Assembly (NCBI RefSeq): GCF_000002515.2
Contig: NC_006040.1
Span: 1,178,001 to 1,242,000 of the forward strand
Source: Kluyveromyces lactis
Lineage: Eukaryota > Ascomycota > Saccharomycetes > Saccharomycetales > Saccharomycetaceae
Direction: 5' to 3'
DNA length: 64,000 nt
The first letter of the stretch is position 1. Each line of letters begins with the position of its first letter. Under the pieces are notes generated by a model that made no database searches, was not told the DNA's origin, and worked only from the letters and a program-made list of their open reading frames with translations. A program made the translations under genes and the position numbers. Shown here in pieces: positions 20,201-30,596 of this stretch.

Positions 20201-21046
20201 ATGAGTTTCCTATTCTATGGAGATTCGAAGCACCTGAGGAAGCGAGAGAGCTTCCACTTTGCGACAATTGAAAAGAGTGATTATTCTAAACAGTTGCAAT
20301 CATTGCCTTTGCTTCCCTCTTCCTCTTCATTGAGACAAGATCATATATTCTCCAATGTGGCCAAGGAAGTAAATCAAATCAGTGACGATGTTGCCATAAT
20401 TTATTCGAGACTTCAGGAAGAAATCGATACAGAACAATCGCAGACGAAAGAAGTAAATAACAAGATCAACCACTCGGTAAAAAAACTAGAGTCTAGCTTT
20501 TCTAAGTTAGTAAAACTACGATCAAAATTCACTAAGGATTCGGATAAACAGTTAAAACAGTTCGAAAGCAAATATTCTGACATTGATAAGAAGGTACGAA
20601 TAATCAGAGATGTGAATGAAGAATTATTAGACTACGTAACTAGAAACGGTAGTATAAAAGTTGATGCGACGCAATTCAGCAAAATTTCAAAGCTGTTGCA
20701 AGAAAGGTTCCCAGAGAGTAGTAACACGACAGAAACCGAAGCGAATAAGGACAATAGTGGGCAGTCACAGAACGAAGCTAATTCCGAGAGTTTGAACAGC
20801 TCTTATTCGAGGCAAAGTACAAATGGAAGCCAAAATAATGCTAAAAAAGATTATCATAGTACCAAAGGAAATTCAGCGGACTCAAACACCACCAAATCGT
20901 ACCGTCAGTCGATATCCTCGGCGCCATTAGCACTGTCATCAATCCGGAGTACATCAAGGCCATCAATCGCTACAACTCTTGAGCATATATGTATCACAGA
21001 ACCGTTCACTAGACCTCGAGGCATGAGCAAATCGGCTGACTTATGA
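20201..21046 (+). CDS. VAB2: Vab2-like BLOC-1 subunit
   Basis: A 281-residue protein (282 in S. cerevisiae Vab2). Residues about 50-170 are rich in charged heptads (QSQTKEVNNKINHSVKKLES), as in a long coiled coil, and the C-terminal 100 residues are low-complexity Ser/Asn/Thr. Vab2 is part of yeast BLOC-1, which acts with Rab5-type GTPase regulators on endosomes. The assignment rests on position (next to YEA4, where S. cerevisiae has YEL005C), size and coiled-coil character; I cannot confirm it from motifs. Confidence 0.72.
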   Translation: MSFLFYGDSKHLRKRESFHFATIEKSDYSKQLQSLPLLPSSSSLRQDHIFSNVAKEVNQISDDVAIIYSRLQEEIDTEQSQTKEVNNKINHSVKKLESSFSKLVKLRSKFTKDSDKQLKQFESKYSDIDKKVRIIRDVNEELLDYVTRNGSIKVDATQFSKISKLLQERFPESSNTTETEANKDNSGQSQNEANSESLNSSYSRQSTNGSQNNAKKDYHSTKGNSADSNTTKSYRQSISSAPLALSSIRSTSRPSIATTLEHICITEPFTRPRGMSKSADL

Positions 21047-21070
21047 AAAGTTTCATGTCAAATTTACCCA

Positions 21071-21922
21071 TTATTGATCTGTTCCACTTTTTACTTCACC
21101 GTTCAGTACATTATCTAATATCTTTGAGAAAATGACATACAATCCAGAATCCTTGTAGAGATCAACTAAGCTCTCTTTGAACCCAGTCTGTTTCTCAATC
21201 AACTCGACAAACGTCGGATCAATTGGAATATTCCCCAGGTACGGAACGTTATATTCGCTGGCTAATTTGAAACCGCCTCCTCTAGAGAAGATATCTGTAC
21301 ATTCAGCACAATGAGGACATATAAATCCGGACATATTCTCGATGACACCGAGTATATTGAAGTTGACTTTCTTACAGAAATTGATTTCCTTTCTCACGTC
21401 TGCCGTAGCGACACCTTGAGGCGTGGTAACAATAATAGCACCATCAGGTGCAGCCCACCTCAACTCTTCTGCGATAGATATATGTTCATCCGAAGTTCCG
21501 GGCGGTGTATCGATAATCAAATAGTCCAAATCTCCCCAATCCACATCTTTTATAAATTGTTTAATCATAGCACTTTTCTTAGGACCACGCCATACCACAC
21601 TATTACCTCTATCATCCAAAAGAAAACCCAAGGACATGAGTTTCAATTCCCCTCCTGATGTCGTAGGAACACTAACGGGTATCCAACCCTTAGAAGCCTG
21701 ATAAACCTGTTTATTTTCTAAACCAAACATTCTAGGCAACGACGGTCCAGTTAGATCAATGTCTAAAACACCCACTTTGTATCCCTTTAAACATAAAGTT
21801 AATGCTGTCTGTGTGGTGACAGATGACTTACCAACACCACCTTTACCAGAAAGGACCAATATAATGTGCTTGATGTCCTTTAAGGACTCAGGCATACCCA
21901 ATAATTCGGTTTCAGCTGACAT
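21071..21922 (-). CDS. CFD1: cytosolic Fe-S cluster assembly scaffold Cfd1
   Basis: P-loop NTPase of the MRP/NBP35 family, 283 residues (293 in S. cerevisiae). With Nbp35 it forms the scaffold that builds [4Fe-4S] clusters for cytosolic and nuclear proteins. Visible features: deviant Walker [10 protein letters not shown] near residue 25, [27 protein letters not shown], and the bridging-cluster CxxC in CPHC of [10 protein letters not shown]. It lacks the N-terminal four-cysteine motif of Nbp35, as expected for Cfd1. It converges on VAB2 with a gap of only 24 bp. Confidence 0.97.
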   Translation of the reverse strand: MSAETELLGMPESLKDIKHIILVLSGKGGVGKSSVTTQTALTLCLKGYKVGVLDIDLTGPSLPRMFGLENKQVYQASKGWIPVSVPTTSGGELKLMSLGFLLDDRGNSVVWRGPKKSAMIKQFIKDVDWGDLDYLIIDTPPGTSDEHISIAEELRWAAPDGAIIVTTPQGVATADVRKEINFCKKVNFNILGVIENMSGFICPHCAECTDIFSRGGGFKLASEYNVPYLGNIPIDPTFVELIEKQTGFKESLVDLYKDSGLYVIFSKILDNVLNGEVKSGTDQ

Positions 21923-22328
21923 CGAGATACAATTGATTATGATCCTGGGACACTAAACGTACCAGCCACTGCAGATATGACTGTATATGCTCACAGTGGA
22001 CAGAATACTTATAAAAGGGTATACTGCAAATACTTTTCTCAGCCGTTTAAACAGTAGGTTGACTAATACATTTAACTCTTAGCTTAACTAGGATTTCATG
22101 ATGATAATGATACCTTTGTCAGAGCGAAGGGGAAACCTTCGAGGACAATATCACGTGATTAAACTTCAACAAAAAGTTTTCGTTAAGCGAATCGATTTGG
22201 TAGTAGCTTACAGATGGACTAGGAAGTTCCAAGGTGAAACTGCACTTAATTCCCTATGGTTAGATCTGAGTATCTTGACAAATCTACACTTTGTATTTTA
22301 TTGTTGAGGCACTAGAAATAATTAAGGT
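21923..22328. other. divergent promoter region, CFD1 / BET1
   Basis: A 406-bp region with a TCACGTGA palindrome at 22151-22158, a candidate Cbf1-type site. No gene seen. Confidence 0.55.
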
Positions 22329-22772
22329 ATGAGTTCAAACTATAGTGGAATGCAAGGTGATTTGACACAGCGAGATGCGAGTAGGACGCAATTGTTTGCG
22401 GGTACTGACTTCTCTAAGTATAAACAACAACAGGATAGACCAAGTTCGCCGTTTGATAGACCATCCCCAGGGGTAGATTATTCTCAAGCAACACTTTCGC
22501 AGCTCGAGTCTCAAAGTGATGAACAAATGAATACCATGAGTGAAAAGATCAACGCACTAAAGAATTTATCTCTACGAATGGGAGATGAGATTCGTGGTAG
22601 CAATCAGACCTTAGATCAGTTAGGAAACGTTTTTGAACAGACTAGCAACCGTTTGAAAAGGACTTTCAAGAGAATGATGGTGATGGCTCAGAATTCTCGC
22701 ATTCCATTAAAAATATGGTTCATAATATTTGGTGTTCTGACACTTTTGTTCTTCTACGTCTGGATACGTTGA
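22329..22772 (+). CDS. BET1: ER-Golgi SNARE Bet1
   Basis: Qc-SNARE for ER-to-Golgi vesicle fusion, 147 residues (142 in S. cerevisiae). It has a Ser/Pro-rich N-terminus, the SNARE motif at about residues 55-115 (LESQSDEQMNTMSEKI, then LRMGDEIRGSNQTLDQLG) and a C-terminal membrane anchor (WFIIFGVLTLLFFYVWIR). The S. cerevisiae gene has an intron after the third codon or so; here MSSNYSGMQGD reads straight through and no intron is needed. Confidence 0.96.
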   Translation: MSSNYSGMQGDLTQRDASRTQLFAGTDFSKYKQQQDRPSSPFDRPSPGVDYSQATLSQLESQSDEQMNTMSEKINALKNLSLRMGDEIRGSNQTLDQLGNVFEQTSNRLKRTFKRMMVMAQNSRIPLKIWFIIFGVLTLLFFYVWIR

Positions 22773-22969
22773 GAGAGCGAGAGCGAAATAAAAAACCACA
22801 AAAGGGTCATGTACTGAAGAGTATCCCATCGAGCATGTATATCTAATTCGTATTGGTTAAACGCATTCCTTCACGCATTATATGTACCATTAAAAAGATA
22901 TATTAATAAATCGTAACTATCAGTATTAGGTTGAAATATAAGATTATTTATAGGAAGAATTCCTGTTCC

Positions 22970-25090
22970 TCAATCCATGAGCTTAGCTTCCTTCCCGAGG
23001 ATACCATGAGTATCCCGTTTTGCAGCGTAACGTCTTTTCAGTTTATAATGATGAATGGTTCTGGGTATTTTCCATAACGCCAAGAATGTCACCACAACAA
23101 ATAAGTAATTGATTCCGCTAAATTCGCGGAGGTAGTCAATTAATCTGAGCAATCCACTGAGTGGAGTTCTCAAAAAGATGCGTTCAATACGAAGATCAGG
23201 GTGTCTTGCGGGGAAATTCAGAATGGAGAGGACTTCGGGCAACGTCTCTAGGGTGATGTATTGTCCAGAAGCATCCTTTTCGTAATAGATGGCTTTTTGC
23301 TTGTCCACGACAATGATATCACCAGTCTTGAACTTCCTGAAGTAAACATTTAGACCTTTATTATTCAAGAGAGAAGGGGATTCATTAATGTCCAAATAGG
23401 CAAATATGACCTTGTGATTATAACTGTAATTTATCTCTTTTCTCATGGCAGTGACTATATCAACGGATGGTGCGTTTTTGTTCTTAAGCTTTTGCACCAG
23501 TTTTTTCTTTTCTTCTCTGGCCGTCTTAAGACCTTCGTACACCGCCTCGTTACGCAATATTTCATAACTATGTGCCGCTACTCGTAGGCCTTCGACGATT
23601 TTCTTTGAACCTTCTTCAAACTTATTATTCTTCTTATTAACCAATTGAATTACCAACTTGTCATAGAAATCTTGTTCAAATCCTTTTAATGCTTCAAAGT
23701 TTTTGGATGTAATCTCAGTGACAGTTGGAAGAGAGTTTATAGTGAGCCAATCCAAGATGAAGTCCAAATTTCTGGTTTCAGTTGTTGAATATCCAGGGAA
23801 TATGATCGGAGTAAACGTAGATTTCTTGAATATGAAGAACGTTGGTGATTGGGTAATGGATGTCGTGATAAAATGGTCCTCATTAATTTCAGTGCGTTGA
23901 TCGGTATTATAATCTTTGTACAGAGTTTGATAGAGAGTATGGCTTAACTTCTTTAGGTCGTCAGTGTTCTTGTACAAGTAAATATTAGGGATGTATCCCA
24001 ATGGGTCAATGAGTTGTTCCAAAAATTGCATATCCTCAGGGACAACAGTTTCCGGGTTATAATTAAATACAAGCAATATTTTATCGGCTTCGGCATTTGC
24101 TTCCAAAATGTCACTTTTTGGTTCTTTTACAAAAGCTTCGATCTCATCCTGATCAATATTTGGAACGTTACTGTTGTGTAAAGTTCTTGTAGCAAAATCA
24201 ATCAAGGATTCGCTATCGACACGCTTTGGACCAAATGGGAACTTAATAAAACTACCACTCTTGCGGTTAGGTAAGATCAATGCAAATTCCGGGGCTCTTT
24301 CTAACCTAGAGTTTCTCTTCTGAGTCAAAGTATCGAAGGACAACTCCCTACAAATGGCTTCATTCTTTGAAGAATCTGTCGGATTCACACAGTTGAAATG
24401 TACCGTATTGATTCCTATCGAGTCAGCCTTGTTACTTACCAACTTCCAAATCCGTTGAAAAAGCGAACAGTCTTCACAGTTTTTGAACTGATAAGAAGAT
24501 TCGATATCTTCAAAATCAGAGGTTGGCCAAAATGAGACAAAGTATGGTTCAGTTTGAGGTTCTGATAAAATCTTCAAGAGCTCACCATCATTCAACAGTT
24601 TACTCTTGCTCGATAGTTTAGTGATATCCAGATTGTCTGCATCCAGAGCTTCCTTTCTTGCAAAATTTAGCAAAGTTGTTTCAGTCCGTTCCAAACCTCT
24701 GGGAAATGCCTTGATAAAGCCTTCTGGTCCATATAATCTGATGGTAGGGTATGAATTAATACCCTCTTTCATACATAAGTCTCCTGACTCGATACAATCC
24801 ACTTGATGGAGAGATATGTTGAGCTGCAAGGATTCATCGTAAAAGCCATTGTACGTCTTTTCCCAAATTGGGGCTAGCTGCTTACAATGATGGCAATATG
24901 GACTGAAAAATTCGATGATGTGTAGATTCTTTGCTATGGTCTCGTCAAAGTTGGCTTCAGTCAATGGAGACGGTAATTTACTTTCTGGATCCGCAGCATT
25001 ACCTTGATTAGGATTAGCTCTTGGTGGTGCACCTAAAACCAATGGTATCGAAAGAATCAAGTATTGCAAAAGCCACAAGTGAGAAACCAT
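22970..25090 (-). CDS. EPS1: ER membrane protein disulfide isomerase Eps1
   Basis: PDI-family membrane protein of 706 residues (701 in S. cerevisiae). It helps ER-associated degradation of misfolded membrane proteins. It has a signal peptide (LSIPLVLGAPP), a first thioredoxin domain with FFSPYCHHCKQLAP, active-site cysteines at 66 and 69, further thioredoxin-like regions without a clear CxxC, one membrane segment near 655-675 and a basic cytosolic tail. The active site reads CHHC, where the S. cerevisiae protein has CPHC to my recollection; CHHC is less usual in PDIs but resembles the CGHC type. Confidence 0.95.
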   Translation of the reverse strand: MVSHLWLLQYLILSIPLVLGAPPRANPNQGNAADPESKLPSPLTEANFDETIAKNLHIIEFFSPYCHHCKQLAPIWEKTYNGFYDESLQLNISLHQVDCIESGDLCMKEGINSYPTIRLYGPEGFIKAFPRGLERTETTLLNFARKEALDADNLDITKLSSKSKLLNDGELLKILSEPQTEPYFVSFWPTSDFEDIESSYQFKNCEDCSLFQRIWKLVSNKADSIGINTVHFNCVNPTDSSKNEAICRELSFDTLTQKRNSRLERAPEFALILPNRKSGSFIKFPFGPKRVDSESLIDFATRTLHNSNVPNIDQDEIEAFVKEPKSDILEANAEADKILLVFNYNPETVVPEDMQFLEQLIDPLGYIPNIYLYKNTDDLKKLSHTLYQTLYKDYNTDQRTEINEDHFITTSITQSPTFFIFKKSTFTPIIFPGYSTTETRNLDFILDWLTINSLPTVTEITSKNFEALKGFEQDFYDKLVIQLVNKKNNKFEEGSKKIVEGLRVAAHSYEILRNEAVYEGLKTAREEKKKLVQKLKNKNAPSVDIVTAMRKEINYSYNHKVIFAYLDINESPSLLNNKGLNVYFRKFKTGDIIVVDKQKAIYYEKDASGQYITLETLPEVLSILNFPARHPDLRIERIFLRTPLSGLLRLIDYLREFSGINYLFVVVTFLALWKIPRTIHHYKLKRRYAAKRDTHGILGKEAKLMD

Positions 25091-25521
25091 TTCGGTAATA
25101 GAACCTTTAGCTGATATTTCTTAGTAGCACAAGAATTCCTAATTGCTCCAATACCTCACTCATGTATATATATCGTATTGATTTCCAACCTTTCCTATGT
25201 TGCATGTAGTCAAAATGGGCATAAGGCTATTTTAAATTACTGCAAAAAAAGATACTGATTGATAAGAATGATGAATAAAGGCATATATATATATATAAAT
25301 AAATACAATACAAGTAAAGGATAAGTGTAGAGACTTTTGGTTAATTAACGATGAATATGAGAGAATATTTAAATGAATACGTGCGCGTGAGTATGTGGGT
25401 ATACAGTTAAGTATATGACGTGTAGGTGTTAGTTAACGTCGTGCATAAATATTTATATAGAAAAGCGAAGATATTGAATGGAAACATAGAGATGATAATG
25501 AAAAAAAAAAACCCATCCATT
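25091..25521. other. EPS1 upstream / NAD carrier downstream region
   Basis: A 431-bp stretch with an AT dinucleotide run near 25282-25298. It holds the EPS1 promoter and the 3' end of the carrier gene. Nothing else seen. Confidence 0.55.
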
Positions 25522-26817
25522 CTATCCGCCCCTTTCTACCTCTATACTATCGTTCCAAAGTTTGAAATGCTTCCTGAAGTATTCAAACGAGACTAAAGTA
25601 ATTGCTGATGCCGGTACAGTTCTGAACATATTAGTTAGGAAACCCGAATAAAACCCTCTTATCCCTTCCTTTGCATAAGTCGTTCGTATTATCGATTTAA
25701 TGGAAGGTTTCATATCAGATTTCAGTTGTAACCTGGTTCTTAGTATTTCATGAGGGTAGGTGAGCGTTGAAGCGATCATCTTTGACCCACAGGATGCAAC
25801 GATCAACCGTCCCAACTGAAAATTTGTAGAACCGGTAGTCTGTGGGTTACTGTTACCGTTGACGTTCATAGTTTCCTGATTAGGTCTACCACTTGGGTAA
25901 CAATGCAAAACCTTCTTCAGTTTTTCGTATACGGGGAAGTGTATAGCTACATGTAATAATCCAAACAACGATGGGATCAACCCGGAGTAAAAACTCTTGA
26001 TTCCTTCGACTTTGTATATCTTAATAAATGCGTCCAAGGTGTTTTTGTAATGCGTCATGCCCTTAATATTCTTACCTGACTGAAGCATTAACCGTGTCTT
26101 AACGACCCAGATCGGGTTCGTGAGCGTTGTGGAAATGGCTCCTGCAGTCAAAGCAGACATCGAATGCGAAAGAAACTCCGAATTGTTGAAATACCGAGGG
26201 TACGATAGCTTACATCGTTCGTAAACTGAAAAATATATCATCCATGTCGGGAAGTACCCCAGAACTATCGGTACTATCCCCTTGTACAATCCTCTAATGG
26301 ATTCGTCTCGTACAATCGTCGTGAGAGTTCCCCAGATACCACTGTAATATTTCCCTCCAAACGTGGTAGCAACACTACCGACCGGACGAGTCACCGGACC
26401 ATTAAGTTGCAAACCTTGAGCCTGTAACCTAGTCTTGGCAACATCCAACGGACATACGATGACACCGGCCAAGAACCCAGCCAATGCACCACTCAATGCT
26501 GTAATTTCTGTATCGTTGAAATGCCCCTCTTCCCTTACAATACTAAGTCCATGTCGGCTCGAAGAACCTTCCAAGTCTATAGCGCCGGATCTAGAACTAC
26601 AACCGGAGTTCACGCCCGAACTGACAGTGACAGAACCAGACGCTACGGCAGCGACAGCTGCCGTGCCAGCTGTTGCTGTCACTGCATCTCCGACATCCTG
26701 CTTGAGTACTTTATCTATCTCCTCCTCCGCAACCAATCCTTGACCCATCGACCGTCCAGTTGCTATATTATCAGTACCACAATTGTCAGTTTTTGCAGCA
26801 CTGATCGAAGATGCCAT
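25522..26817 (-). CDS. YIA6: mitochondrial NAD+ carrier (YIA6/YEA6 type)
   Basis: Mitochondrial carrier family protein of 431 residues. Three repeats carry PLDVAKTRLQ, PIWVVKTRLM and PHEILRTRLQ signatures, with six membrane segments, from about residue 100 onward. In S. cerevisiae the two paralogues Yia6 (373 aa) and Yea6 import NAD+ into the matrix; a single copy here between the YIL005W and YEL007W orthologues represents the state before duplication. The first 100 residues are a low-complexity Ala/Val/Ser/Thr extension, variable in this family. A plus-strand frame of about 100 codons opposite it is a mirror of this composition. Confidence 0.93.
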   Translation of the reverse strand: MASSISAAKTDNCGTDNIATGRSMGQGLVAEEEIDKVLKQDVGDAVTATAGTAAVAAVASGSVTVSSGVNSGCSSRSGAIDLEGSSSRHGLSIVREEGHFNDTEITALSGALAGFLAGVIVCPLDVAKTRLQAQGLQLNGPVTRPVGSVATTFGGKYYSGIWGTLTTIVRDESIRGLYKGIVPIVLGYFPTWMIYFSVYERCKLSYPRYFNNSEFLSHSMSALTAGAISTTLTNPIWVVKTRLMLQSGKNIKGMTHYKNTLDAFIKIYKVEGIKSFYSGLIPSLFGLLHVAIHFPVYEKLKKVLHCYPSGRPNQETMNVNGNSNPQTTGSTNFQLGRLIVASCGSKMIASTLTYPHEILRTRLQLKSDMKPSIKSIIRTTYAKEGIRGFYSGFLTNMFRTVPASAITLVSFEYFRKHFKLWNDSIEVERGG

Positions 26818-27423
26818 CTAGCCCACCAAGTTGCACCAATTGTGAACACACAATCCTTTATATATGTGTATGTGAAAACAGGTTTGAACAATTGAATTCT
26901 TTCAATGAGAGAGTGTCTTATTTTCTCCGCTGCTTACTTTTTTTCGATTTGGAAGAGAGGGGTCAAAATCAACGGTTTTTCACGATTCGAATATTAGAGT
27001 GGAGACGGGCTAGGTTTACAGGGTACACCTGGCGCTGCGCATGACCACGAGTTGCCTGTGATTGCACTATATATATGTAAGCTTAATTATTTTTACATAT
27101 ATAAACATATATGTGTGGGAAACAAGTACTTCTGTTCCAGGATTCAGGCCATGGTGTTCTTTCTAGGGTGTGGATTTTCTCTTGTTCGAAGTGATATAGT
27201 CCGATATTATTGTTCAAGCTTGATGAAACAGTGGGAATACAAAAGATCAAAAATTTGTTAGGATGCTTAAGTGCTGGTAAGAACATCTTACTAGCACATA
27301 GCATATAGATTACGTAGTTTTAAATAACTTGAGAAAACGAAGATGACAGAGAAGGTTGAAAAAATAGAGATGTGTGAGAAGAGAGTCGGTCAACCAGTCA
27401 AATGAAATATTAATAGTACATCT
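26818..27423. other. NAD carrier upstream / MIT1 downstream region
   Basis: A 606-bp stretch holding the carrier promoter and the 3' flank of the WOPR gene. It has several short TATATA runs near 27068-27112. No gene recognised. Confidence 0.55.
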
Positions 27424-28932
27424 TTAGCCTACCTTGAATGCTGGTGTGAGATTAGTAGTAGTAGTGTTACCAGCGGTAGTTGGGTCAATGGCAGTTCCAG
27501 TCAGGGAACTTTTCGATGAGTCGGATCCGATGCTGTTCGAGACAGGACTAAGGTTGAGCGATGAGCTGGACGTGGATCCTCCAGGGTTCATTGACTGGCC
27601 GGATTGCGATGTTATACTGCCTCTGCCTCCGCCTGCAGCTCTACCGCTGTACATGGGATTGAAGTTCATATTCATGATCATGTTATTTGTGAAGGATCCA
27701 CCAGGGGTGGTAACGTTCGATGATGCTGAAAGTGGTGGTGGTGGTGGAGGCACGGGTAAATAAGCCATTGGTTGAGTTGGTGAAACGTTGCTAGTTTTAT
27801 CGGTGGTATGTTGTTGCAGTTGTCTCAACTGCGGCGGTTGAGTTGCGGAAATTGGTGGCAAGCTACGGCTGATCGGTTGCTGCGGCATAGATAACGGTGG
27901 GAGATGGTGTGTAAACGGTAGTTTATTCAAAGTGTTACTGTTGTGGCTGATTCCAGGATCTGCTGAAACTTTCGGGTACATTTCCTGGTGATATACGGAA
28001 GTATAGTTGTAAGGGTACTGCGGCAGTTGAGCTTGTGTTCCCTGCTGATACATTTGTTGGTAGTAAGGAGGGAACGCTGGTGACTGGCCTGGAGGGCCAG
28101 GTGGAGGCGGTGGGAATATCGACGGTTGGATAATCCTTTGCGGAGGTACAAACATCTGCGAAGGTACCTGCTGAGGCATGTGCTGAGGCATCTGCTTGAA
28201 AGAAGGAATGCTAGGAGCGGCTAGCCCCGGAACTTGAACCTCATATTCATGCTGCTGGTGTTGATGGTACGGTTTCTTCTTCTTTTTCGATTTCACCGAT
28301 CCGATAGTCTTGAAGTTCCCGATACTCGTATGTTCCAACGCATCCAACAACCGTTGCGACGGAACCACTTTCTGGAATCGTACCATTTCACTTGGTGTGA
28401 CGAGAACTCCGTTCGTGATATCATCCAGCGTATAGTACGAGATGATATGGATAGTGAAAAGATGTCGATCACGAGGATCCTGCGTCGGATCTAGCTCATC
28501 CACGTTCGATTTAACTCGAAGCGAAAAGGCTTTCTTGATCAACCCATCCGATCTGTAACTGTATGTCGCAGTACCGGCGATGCAGGCATCGCCGGTACTA
28601 CCTGTATTGGAATAATTCGTAGAATCACGTGACTGCTGCTTCGCACTACCGCCACCACCACCGCTATTCGATCTGAACAACTCTTTATACACCAAAAACT
28701 TACCAACAACCCTTGACGGAGACCAGGGGATCCCGTCAGTCCATCGTTTAATACCGGATTTTTCCTCGATGAAAACAAAAATATTGCCCGAACAAATAAG
28801 CTTCGGTCTTTCAATTTCGTATGGTCTTCGAGACACAGAATGGAGATCTCCGTTCAAAACACATTCTACTACTTTCAAAGCGTCATCGTTATTTTCAATG
28901 TAAGCTCTATTGAGCGTTGGCTTGACGTCCAT
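27424..28932 (-). CDS. MIT1: WOPR-family transcriptional regulator (Mit1/Wor1 orthologue)
   Basis: A 502-residue Gti1/Pac2 (WOPR) DNA-binding protein. WOPRa is at about residues 8-92 (RAYIENNDDALKVVECVLNG, RPKLICSGNIFVFIEEKSGI, KRWTDGIPWSPSRV). A low-complexity linker at about 93-130 leads to WOPRb at about 131-210 (LIKKAFSLRV, HLFTIHIISYYTLDDI). The rest is Gln/Pro/Ser-rich. Mit1 controls pseudohyphal growth in S. cerevisiae; Wor1 is the white-opaque master regulator in Candida albicans. Position next to the NAD carrier and GCN4 matches YEL007W. The tail is shorter than the 666-residue S. cerevisiae protein. A 30-bp inverted repeat lies in the linker. Confidence 0.94.
   Translation of the reverse strand: MDVKPTLNRAYIENNDDALKVVECVLNGDLHSVSRRPYEIERPKLICSGNIFVFIEEKSGIKRWTDGIPWSPSRVVGKFLVYKELFRSNSGGGGGSAKQQSRDSTNYSNTGSTGDACIAGTATYSYRSDGLIKKAFSLRVKSNVDELDPTQDPRDRHLFTIHIISYYTLDDITNGVLVTPSEMVRFQKVVPSQRLLDALEHTSIGNFKTIGSVKSKKKKKPYHQHQQHEYEVQVPGLAAPSIPSFKQMPQHMPQQVPSQMFVPPQRIIQPSIFPPPPPGPPGQSPAFPPYYQQMYQQGTQAQLPQYPYNYTSVYHQEMYPKVSADPGISHNSNTLNKLPFTHHLPPLSMPQQPISRSLPPISATQPPQLRQLQQHTTDKTSNVSPTQPMAYLPVPPPPPPLSASSNVTTPGGSFTNNMIMNMNFNPMYSGRAAGGGRGSITSQSGQSMNPGGSTSSSSLNLSPVSNSIGSDSSKSSLTGTAIDPTTAGNTTTTNLTPAFKVG
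28570..28599. repeat. perfect inverted repeat inside the MIT1 linker
   Basis: The 14-bp arm AGTACCGGCGATGC, two bases, and its exact reverse complement. It is in frame and encodes the segment around STGDACIAGTA between the two WOPR halves, a region not conserved in the family. Confidence 0.85.
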
Positions 28933-29596
28933 ATGCTAAAATGACGGGAAAACGGGAAAAACAGATTAAAACTTAAAATAAAAACAACGACAACAGAAAA
29001 CAACGATATTTGTGTGTGCCTTGTTTTATGGCCTGTATGAAATAACCTATGCTGACGACGTCTTCTTGCTCATGGATCTGATCCTAGCTGTATTCTTTGA
29101 AACAGGGTCCAATGCGTCTAATATAAAGGAACCTGAATTGGAAAGTGGCGCAGAGGGATGTGAAAAACGAACCAAAACTGTGGCAAACACCAGGGAGAAG
29201 TAGTAACTTCTATTTGATATGATGTAATATGATCTATATATATATATCCATATATATTTATATTCATATTTACATAATTATATACATATCGTATCATTTC
29301 AAAATCAACACATAGCGAAAGGGAATGATGCATAAGAGAACAAAGCAGAGCATACCCAGGGCCAGAAACTCATCTGGAAAACCCCATATACACAGCACAG
29401 AACCATGCACATGAACCGAAAGGAAAAACAGAATACAGAATGGAACGAGAAGTCAAAAAGGAAAACAGAATGGGAAGTCTCTTAGAAGAGAACTCAGTAA
29501 GACAAGAGATTAACAGCGAGAAAAAAGTATAATTTAGAGAAAGAAAGAAAAAACACAGAGAGAGAAAGCTAGGGGCCAAAAGGTTATAACCGAGAC

Positions 29597-29632
29597 AGGA
29601 CAAACAGGACAAACAGGACTAACAGGACTAAC
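29597..29632. repeat. 9-bp tandem repeat, four copies
   Basis: Two copies of AGGACAAAC followed by two copies of AGGACTAAC, in the MIT1 upstream region. The paired variants suggest stepwise duplication. Confidence 0.85.
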
Positions 29633-30306
29633 ATTGAAGTATATCTAGTTTCCCGTTTTAGCATGAGGTTAAAGCATAGAAAACCCTATTTGCCACAGAA
29701 GAATTGTGCGATGTACGATGTGCAATGTGCAATATGGTCTTGTGTATTTCTCGTTTCGCGTTTGAAGATACTTCCCTATTTAGCATCCCTTCATATCCAG
29801 TAGATTGTAGCAACGAAAGCCTATCTCTTTGAAAGATAATGCGAAAGAGAAAAATTTGGCTGGTTTCCTGGTCTAAATCTTGTTTTAGTGTTTTTTAGTC
29901 TTTTTTAGCTTGGATCCTCTGTGGGAGATTCTGGGGGGGGGATTTTTCATATTGGAAAACATAGATCTTCTGCTCAGAGGAAGAAGTGCAATGGGGTGCA
30001 GCATGATTTTGGACAATAATATATGCAAGTGATTACACGGGTTATGAAACTACGGGAGACGCAAACAGAGTGAAGAAAAAGGGCAGGGGTAGTGGCTGGT
30101 TTTCTCAGAAAGATTTTATCGGAATCCTTTGTCACGAGTATGTTGGGGAGGAGGGGAGGGGATGGACCCTGAAAAAAAAATTCGCATTTAACATGCCCCC
30201 AGGAGTGACCATAGTCAAGTGCAAATATAATCATGTAATCATGCAAGGATGCAGGGTTTGATATATCGTTTCGGGAAAAGGAAACCGTGGGCAGGTGGTG
30301 TCTTTT

Positions 30307-30337
30307 CGATTGTTACGCCCGACGGGCGTAACAATCG
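30307..30337. repeat. inverted repeat, 15-bp perfect arms
   Basis: The arm CGATTGTTACGCCCG, one central A, then the exact reverse complement. It is GC-rich in an AT-rich surround. Confidence 0.9.
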
Positions 30338-30505
30338 CATTTGACATATTTTTTTGCCACACAACGGTTTTTGCCCCTGCGTTTGTTTCTGGAAGGCCTC
30401 TGTCAAGGGCGGAAAAAATATGCACCGTACAGAGGAGAATGTCCGTTTGAGGCGTTCATATTCACATGACGAGCGGAAATAAGAAAGACAAATCAATCTG
30501 CACAT

Positions 30506-30537
30506 CCACGTGATGCCACGGTAGTGGCAACACGTGG
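30506..30537. repeat. inverted repeat, 14-bp arms with one mismatch
   Basis: The arm CCACGTGATGCCAC, a GGTA loop, then GTGGCAACACGTGG. Only one A/A pair does not match. Both arms carry CACGTG, so it also offers two inverted Cbf1-type E-boxes. Confidence 0.88.
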
Positions 30538-30562
30538 TGGTGTTTTGTGCGGGTAATATTTT

Positions 30563-30596
30563 GGTGTGCACATGCCGGTACCGGCATGTGCACACC
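30563..30596. repeat. 34-bp perfect palindrome
   Basis: A palindrome with no loop. The left half is GGTGTGCACATGCCGGT and the right half its exact reverse complement, centred on GGTACC. Bases 30562 and 30597 do not pair. Confidence 0.92.
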
